DNA of 64,000 bases from contig NZ_CAKZKL010000033.1 of the NCBI RefSeq assembly GCF_937123735.1, forward strand, positions 1 through 64,000, in the 5' to 3' direction. The stretch comes from an uncultured Lentibacter sp. (GTDB taxonomy: Bacteria > Pseudomonadota > Alphaproteobacteria > Rhodobacterales > Rhodobacteraceae). Shown in pieces: positions 58,298-64,000 of this stretch (within the stretch, counting starts at the first letter, position 1; each line of letters starts with the position of its first letter). The notes below the pieces were generated by a model. It was not told the DNA's origin. It ran no database searches and was given only the letters and a program-made list of their open reading frames with translations. The position numbers and the translations under genes are program-made.

Positions 58298-59404
58298 TTA
58301 AAGGCTGGCTGTGAGGGCTGCGACAACGGCGTCGCCCATCTCGGAGGTGCTGATTGGCGTGGCCCCGTCTTCACCCAGAAGATCGGCTGTGCGCGCACCA
58401 TCGGCGAGGACTTTCTCAACCGCAGCTTCAAGGCGGTCGGCCTCCACGCCCTGATCAAAGCTGTAGCGCAGCGCCATGGCGAAGCTGAGAATACAGGCGA
58501 TCGGGTTGGCTTTGCCCTGGCCTGCGATATCGGGCGCGGAGCCGTGCACTGGCTCGTAAAGCGCCTTGGGGCGACCATTGTCCATCGGTGCGCCAAGAGA
58601 GGCCGAAGGCAACATACCAAGCGAACCTGTGAGCATTGCGGCGGCGTCAGAGAGCAGGTCACCAAAGAGGTTGTCTGTCACGATCACGTCGAACTGTTTG
58701 GGCCAGCGGCAGAGCTGCATCGCGCCAGCATCGGCATACATATGCGAGAGCTCGACATCGGCGTATTCGGCCTGGTGCACCTCTGTCACGACATCGCGCC
58801 AGAGAATGCCTGATTCCATGACGTTGGCCTTTTCCATCGAGCAGACCTTGTTGCCGCGCTTGCGCGCCAGCTCAAAGGCGGAGCGGGCGACACGGGCGAT
58901 TTCGCTCTCGGTGTAGCGCTGGGTGTTGATGCCAACGCGCTCGTTGCCTTCCTTGATGATGCCGCGGGGCTCGCCGAAATAGATCCCGGATGTGAGCTCG
59001 CGCACGATCATGATGTCAAGCCCGGCGACCACATCTTTCTTGAGGCTCGAAAAATCGGCCAGCGCGTCAAAGCATTGCGCGGGGCGCAGGTTTGAGAAGA
59101 GGTCCATCTCTTTGCGCAGGCGCAGAAGGCCGCGCTCGGGCTTGACCGAAAAGTCGAGCACATCATACTTGGGGCCGCCGACGGCGCCGAGCAGAACGGC
59201 GTCAACCTCTTGGGCCTTGGCCATCGTGTCATCATGCAGGGGCGTGCCATGGGCATCATAGGCAGCGCCGCCAACGAGGTCTTCGCTGACGTCAAAGGCG
59301 AGGTCGCGCTTGGCGCCGAACCAGTCGATGACCTTGCGGACCTCGGCCATAACTTCGGGGCCGATGCCATCGCCTGGCAGGATAAGAAGCGAAGGGTTGC
59401 TCAT
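58298..59404 (-). CDS. leuB: 3-isopropylmalate dehydrogenase
   Basis: [41 protein letters not shown]. Confidence 0.95.
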   Translation of the reverse strand: MSNPSLLILPGDGIGPEVMAEVRKVIDWFGAKRDLAFDVSEDLVGGAAYDAHGTPLHDDTMAKAQEVDAVLLGAVGGPKYDVLDFSVKPERGLLRLRKEMDLFSNLRPAQCFDALADFSSLKKDVVAGLDIMIVRELTSGIYFGEPRGIIKEGNERVGINTQRYTESEIARVARSAFELARKRGNKVCSMEKANVMESGILWRDVVTEVHQAEYADVELSHMYADAGAMQLCRWPKQFDVIVTDNLFGDLLSDAAAMLTGSLGMLPSASLGAPMDNGRPKALYEPVHGSAPDIAGQGKANPIACILSFAMALRYSFDQGVEADRLEAAVEKVLADGARTADLLGEDGATPISTSEMGDAVVAALTASL

Positions 59405-59497
59405 TGTGTGTGTCCTCGTGTTGATGTCTTGGCCCTGAGCTAGCGCCTGGGGCGGGAAGGGTCAAGAAACATAAGGCCCGCCAGCAGCCCGCGCCCG

Positions 59498-60703
59498 CTA
59501 GGGCAGGCGCAGATCCAGCCAGACCAGCCGGTGACGCGAGGCCGCCAGCGCAAGCGCATGGCCTGGTTGCCCGGGCGCGGGCCAGAAGACGCCTGCATCT
59601 GTGACCGTGATGTCAGAGGAGGGCAGCAGGAAATCAACCCGCATATTGCCGGGGGCAGGCTCGCGCCAATCGGCGGTGTCCAGCGCCGGATCGCCCTGAT
59701 GGGCGGGGTTGGCGGCGGCGACCCCGCCTTGGCTGGTTGGGCGTGGGTCTTGCAGCTTGGGATGGTTGAGCAGGGCTTGCATGATTTGGCGCTGCCCGTC
59801 GCCGTCGGCCGGATCAAGGTTGCTGCCGATGGCCAGCAGGAAAGGCGCTGCTGGCGGGGTGCCAAGGTGGCCATTGATATGGGTGAGCCAGAGGGCGTTT
59901 TCATCATGGTTGCGCTTGCCATTCCTGTCTTCGGGGCCGTCAAAGACAGGTGGTGTGGCTTGGGAGATGAGCAGGGTCAATTTGCGCGTGTCAATCTTCA
60001 CGGGCAGGGACCAATGCGCGGTAGAGGACAGGCGCTGTGCGGCCTGTGCCACGCTTGAAGGGAACGGCGTTCCGTTTGGGTGTTCGGGCAGCTGTGCTGC
60101 GGGAAAGTCGCGCCAGAGCATGGCGGAGAAGTCTTGCAAGCCTTTGTTTTCAAACGGAAATCGCGAGAGAACAGCGAGGCCGCCTTGCCCGGCGAAATAG
60201 CCAAAACCCTGTGCATCGCGCGGCGTTCCCAAGCGGCCATCTCCGTCCATGTCGAGGCCTGTGGCCCAGCCGGTGTTGGGGCGGCGGGCAAACTGGTGGG
60301 GATAGTCTGCGCCGGCTTTGGCCAGTGTGGCGGCAAAAGCTGTGAGCGCGCGGCCGTCGGCATCATAGTCAAAATCAGACAGCACAAGGATATCGGGGTT
60401 CACGTCTGCGATCACATCGCGTGCGGCGATGATTTGTGTCTCTTTGCGGACAATGTCGCGCAGCAAGAGGCCCGGCCCCTTGCGCGACAGGCCCGCGCTG
60501 AAAAAGGCAACGCGCAGCTCTTTGGCATAGAGCGGCGCGCCTTGGGTTATAAAAAGACAGGCAAGAAGCGCTAGGCCGAGGCCGTATGCAAGCCGGCTTT
60601 GGCGGCATCTGAGTAGGCGCGGTTGCGCTTTTGCTCGATCAGCTCGGCGATCCGCCCCATGGCGATACCACGCATGATCATGCTGGCGGGAAGAAAGGCC
60701 CAT
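59498..60703 (-). CDS. Endonuclease/exonuclease/phosphatase family protein (start uncertain)
   Basis: DILVLSDFDYD, secretion-like hydrophobic segment; ORF-track start overlaps upstream gene, true start probably near 60590-60620. Confidence 0.7.
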   Translation of the reverse strand: MGLSSRQHDHAWYRHGADRRADRAKAQPRLLRCRQSRLAYGLGLALLACLFITQGAPLYAKELRVAFFSAGLSRKGPGLLLRDIVRKETQIIAARDVIADVNPDILVLSDFDYDADGRALTAFAATLAKAGADYPHQFARRPNTGWATGLDMDGDGRLGTPRDAQGFGYFAGQGGLAVLSRFPFENKGLQDFSAMLWRDFPAAQLPEHPNGTPFPSSVAQAAQRLSSTAHWSLPVKIDTRKLTLLISQATPPVFDGPEDRNGKRNHDENALWLTHINGHLGTPPAAPFLLAIGSNLDPADGDGQRQIMQALLNHPKLQDPRPTSQGGVAAANPAHQGDPALDTADWREPAPGNMRVDFLLPSSDITVTDAGVFWPAPGQPGHALALAASRHRLVWLDLRLP

Positions 60704-61416
60704 GCTGAAATTGTCCAGATCAAGGTCTGCGGGTTTTGCATCGAGATCGGATCCACGACGCTGGATGCGGCTTTGACAAGTGCTGGGATCAAGAATGGCA
60801 GCAAAATCCCTAACACAATGTTAAGGCCGGCATCGCGTTTGAGGCGCTGGACCACATCTCCGCCGGCTGTCGGGTCAAACAGAGGGAGGTTGATCCAGAC
60901 GTTGAAGGCCCGGTTGCGTGTTGGCCAGCCGAGCAGGCGCACCAATGTGACAAACAAAAACAGCGCCACCAGCGAGATCATGTAGGAAATTCCCGCAGCG
61001 GTGCGCACGGAATCCACGAGCGCATGGCTGGCATCTGCTGGCATCATCAAGACCACAAGCCGCACCGGAGAGAAGGGGAAATCAAGCACTGTGCCCCAAG
61101 CCGCCCCGAGAGAATGCAACACCCCGGTGAACCCGCTGGAGCCTGGGGTGCTGGCCAGCAGGAGCGACAGCAGCGCGACAGTGCAAAACAGCGCAAGGAA
61201 GCGCAGCCTGTTGAAAGGAGATGCGTAGCGAAATTCTATGATGGAGGGGTATTGGCTGTTGTATTCGATAAATGTCATCAGAAAGGCGAGCAGGGCCACC
61301 AAAACGGTGATCTGGCTCGTATCGCTGCTGACATTTGGCAGCAAGAGCGATGGCAGGGCCACCAACAATGCCATCAATAGGGCGCGAAAAAATGCGCCTG
61401 TTACCCTCGTAAACAC
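60571..61416 (-). CDS. Hypothetical multi-pass membrane protein
   Basis: Several hydrophobic segments; no family recognised. Confidence 0.6.
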   Translation of the reverse strand: MFTRVTGAFFRALLMALLVALPSLLLPNVSSDTSQITVLVALLAFLMTFIEYNSQYPSIIEFRYASPFNRLRFLALFCTVALLSLLLASTPGSSGFTGVLHSLGAAWGTVLDFPFSPVRLVVLMMPADASHALVDSVRTAAGISYMISLVALFLFVTLVRLLGWPTRNRAFNVWINLPLFDPTAGGDVVQRLKRDAGLNIVLGILLPFLIPALVKAASSVVDPISMQNPQTLIWTISAWAFLPASMIMRGIAMGRIAELIEQKRNRAYSDAAKAGLHTASA

Positions 61417-61713
61417 AACTCGTTCCTTTCAACTTGGCTGGTCACGATACGACGCCGTGGCCTTGTTCCAACTTGAATCCGCGCTTTATGGCGGTTTGCC
61501 TCAATCTCGCCCAATTTTTGCCTACTTTCGATTCCCAGCTCAAGTCATGGAAGGATAAGAGCTTGGAAATGGGGCGTTTTAAGGGAGCAACTGGTGCGAG
61601 ATTGCATCAATTGCGGTTCAGAAATGTGGCAAGTCTGAAAAGTTTTACTATATTTTGTAGCAATCGCGGCGTTGGCCCATAGGCGCGGGTTTACGCTATT
61701 TTAATCAAAATGT

Positions 61714-61764
61714 CTGAAAGCGGCCCGCCGCGCCTGGCTTTGGGGTGGGTGTGGCCGCTTTCAG
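61714..61764 (-). terminator. Candidate terminator 3' of leuD
   Basis: CTGAAAGCGGCC ... GGCCGCTTTCAG (12-bp perfect stem); T-rich stretch follows on minus strand. Confidence 0.6.
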
Positions 61765-61782
61765 TCTGATTTGCGGGCGCGC

Positions 61783-62388
61783 TCAGACCCAGGGGCGCGC
61801 TTGTGTGGCCTGTGCTTCAAAGCGGTCAATCGCCGCCCCTTTTTCCAGGGTCAGGTCGATGTCGTCCAAACCGTTCATCAGGCAGTGCTTCTTGAAGCTG
61901 TCGACCTCAAAGGAGAAGCTCTCGCCCTCCGATGTTGTCACGGTCTGGGCCTCCAGATCGATCTCCATACGGGCGTTGGCGCCTTTTTCGGCGTCTTTCA
62001 TCAGCACATCCACGGCCTCTTGCGGCAGCACGATGGGCAGGATGCCGTTTTTGAAGCAGTTGTTGTAGAAGATGTCGGCGAAGCTCGTGGAGATCACGCA
62101 TTTGATGCCGAAATCGGCGATGGCCCAGGGCGCGTGCTCGCGCGAGGAGCCGCAGCCGAAGTTATCGCCCGCAACGAGGATTTGCGCCGCGCGATAGGCG
62201 GGCTGGTTGAGCACGAAATCGGGGATCTCGCTGCCGTCGCGGTTGTAGCGCATCTCGTCAAAGAGGTTTTTGCCAAAGCCTGTGCGGGCGATCGACTTGA
62301 GGAACACCTTGGGGATGATCATGTCGGTGTCGATGTTCACCAGCGGCATGGGCGCGGCGATGCCTGAGAGTTTGTCGAATTTATCCAT
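61783..62388 (-). CDS. leuD: 3-isopropylmalate dehydratase small subunit
   Basis: [41 protein letters not shown]. Confidence 0.95.
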   Translation of the reverse strand: MDKFDKLSGIAAPMPLVNIDTDMIIPKVFLKSIARTGFGKNLFDEMRYNRDGSEIPDFVLNQPAYRAAQILVAGDNFGCGSSREHAPWAIADFGIKCVISTSFADIFYNNCFKNGILPIVLPQEAVDVLMKDAEKGANARMEIDLEAQTVTTSEGESFSFEVDSFKKHCLMNGLDDIDLTLEKGAAIDRFEAQATQARPWV

Positions 62389-63788
62389 TACATCATCTCC
62401 CGGACGTCTGTGAGCTTGCCTGTGATTGCGGCGGCGGCGGCCATGGCGGGGGACACGAGGTGTGTGCGGCCCTTGTAGCCCTGGCGGCCTTCGAAGTTGC
62501 GGTTGGAGGTTGCGGCGCAGCGCTCGCCCTCTGACAGCTGGTCGGGGTTCATCGCGAGGCACATGGAGCAGCCCGCGAGGCGCCATTCAAAGCCTGCTTC
62601 CTTGAAGATATCGGCCAAGCCCTCTTCCTCGGCCTGTGCGCGCACAAGGCCCGAGCCCGGCACGATCATCGCGCGTTTGACAGCGATTTTCTTGCCCTTG
62701 AGCACAGCCGCTGCGGCGCGCAGATCTTCGATGCGCCCGTTGGTGCAGGAGCCGATGAAGACCGTGTCGATCTCGATATCGGTAAGCTTCTGGCCCGGTG
62801 TGAGGCCCATATACTCCAGCGAGCGTTTGGCCGCTTCGACCTTGCCGCCTGTAAAGCTTGCGGGGTCTGGCACAACGCCTGTGATGGGCAGCACGTCTTC
62901 GGGCGAGGTGCCCCAGGTGACGACGGGCTGGATGTCTTCGCCCTTGAGGGTGACGACCTTGTCAAAGACGGCGTCCTCGTCTGTGTAGAGAGTTTTCCAC
63001 CAGTTGAGCGCCGCTTCCCACTGCGCGCCTTTGGGGGCGTGGGGGCGGCCTTTGACATATTGGAAGGTGGTTTCATCGGGCGCGATGAGGCCGGCGCGCG
63101 CGCCGCCTTCAATGGCCATGTTGCAGACGGTCATGCGGCCTTCCATCGACAGATCGCGGATGGCTTCGCCGCAATACTCGATGACATAGCCTGTGCCGCC
63201 GGCTGTGCCTGTCTCGCCGATGACGGCAAGGGTGATGTCTTTGGCGGTGACACCGGGCTTGAGCTTGCCGGTGATCTCGACCTTCATGTTCTTGGATTTC
63301 TTCTGGATCAGCGTTTGCGTGGCGAGCACATGCTCGACCTCTGATGTGCCGATGCCATGCGCCAGCGCGCCGAAAGCGCCATGCGTGGCTGTGTGGCTGT
63401 CACCACAGACAACTGTCATGCCCGGAAGGGTCCAGCCCTGCTCGGGGCCGACGATGTGCACGATGCCTTGGCGGACATCAGACACAGGGTAGTAATGCAC
63501 GCCGAATTCCTTGGCGTTCTTGTCAAGCGCCTCGACCTGAATGCGGCTCTCTTCGTTTTCGATTCCCTTGGCGCGGTCAAGCGTGGTGGGGACGTTGTGA
63601 TCGGGCACGGCGATTGTCTTTTCCGGGGCGCGCACCTTGCGGCCTGTCATGCGCAGCCCTTCAAAGGCTTGCGGGCTTGTCACCTCATGAACAAGGTGAC
63701 GGTCGATATAGAGCAGGCAGGTGCCATCGTCGGATTCATGGGCGACATGGGCATCCCAGATTTTGTCATAGAGCGTTTTGGGGGACAT
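62388..63788 (-). CDS. leuC: 3-isopropylmalate dehydratase large subunit
   Basis: [51 protein letters not shown]. Confidence 0.95.
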   Translation of the reverse strand: MSPKTLYDKIWDAHVAHESDDGTCLLYIDRHLVHEVTSPQAFEGLRMTGRKVRAPEKTIAVPDHNVPTTLDRAKGIENEESRIQVEALDKNAKEFGVHYYPVSDVRQGIVHIVGPEQGWTLPGMTVVCGDSHTATHGAFGALAHGIGTSEVEHVLATQTLIQKKSKNMKVEITGKLKPGVTAKDITLAVIGETGTAGGTGYVIEYCGEAIRDLSMEGRMTVCNMAIEGGARAGLIAPDETTFQYVKGRPHAPKGAQWEAALNWWKTLYTDEDAVFDKVVTLKGEDIQPVVTWGTSPEDVLPITGVVPDPASFTGGKVEAAKRSLEYMGLTPGQKLTDIEIDTVFIGSCTNGRIEDLRAAAAVLKGKKIAVKRAMIVPGSGLVRAQAEEEGLADIFKEAGFEWRLAGCSMCLAMNPDQLSEGERCAATSNRNFEGRQGYKGRTHLVSPAMAAAAAITGKLTDVREMM

Positions 63789-63840
63789 GTGGTCCTCTCC
63801 CGTGATTAAAAAAGGTTGCGGGGTGACGGGTGGTCGGCGC

Positions 63841-63939
63841 TTAGCGGCGGGCGGCGCGGACATGCTCAACGATGCGCTCTTCTGAGAAGAAGCGCTCGCG
63901 CAGGCGGGCGCGGTCGTCGATGTCAAAGATCCCTGTCAT
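63841..63939 (-). CDS. Possible 32-aa small protein upstream of leuC
   Basis: Translated by eye: [32 protein letters not shown]; highly charged; RBS weak. Confidence 0.35.
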   Translation of the reverse strand: MTGIFDIDDRARLRERFFSEERIVEHVRAARR

Positions 63940-64000
63940 GGCCTAGCAGATATAGCTTGTGCGGCCACTCTGCAAGCTTTTGATCGGGGGCGCTGCCGCC

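Noticed and set aside
61434-61682. 82-aa ORF in the gap between the membrane protein gene and leuD
   Set aside because: No recognisable domain, no convincing ribosome-binding site, overlaps a promoter-like gap.
63978-64000. Possible further modular element at the right edge (GGGGGCGCTGCCGCC)
   Set aside because: Truncated by window end; cannot be evaluated.

Overview
This GC-rich window looks like the chromosome of an alphaproteobacterium, probably a marine Rhodobacteraceae/Roseobacter-type organism (inferred from gene content and order). It is densely coding. No rRNA, tRNA, CRISPR array, phage or transposase was recognised. Main blocks in order: yejBEF-type peptide ABC transporter (yejB truncated at the left edge); hemN, fnrL, uspA and the FNR-box-flanked ccoNOQP-ccoGHIS cbb3 oxidase locus; dacA; a minus-strand acyl-CoA-type catabolic cluster (MDR oxidoreductase, thioesterase, phosphotransferase, phosphatase, MaoC, SDR, AMP-ligase); a 1066-aa self-sufficient catabolic-type reductive dehalogenase fusion; cbbF-cbbA-cbbE-type genes without RuBisCO or prk; an orphan PP-loop protein; a peptide-type ABC operon with ALDH, SDR and MFS; asd; a DUF4139 protein; sbtA, a PII-like protein and a beta-carbonic anhydrase; lap, NlpC/P60, agmatinase; znuA|zur-znuCB; pobA-pcaCHG-BKACE with divergent pcaQ; leuB and leuCD. 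Most interesting observations: (1) the fused reductive dehalogenase in the same window as pobA/pcaHG, suggesting aerobic use of halogenated 4-hydroxybenzoates; (2) a family of modular multi-hairpin elements starting 2-6 nt after stop codons, with compensatory stem changes and a conserved distal box (GGATATTT..GCAATAAGAAAG); (3) a nested palindrome resembling rhizobial-type REPs between pcaH and pcaG; (4) helically phased repeats (11 bp and 33 bp) near 30.2-30.45 kb. Everything was read by eye from sequence; no database search was run.
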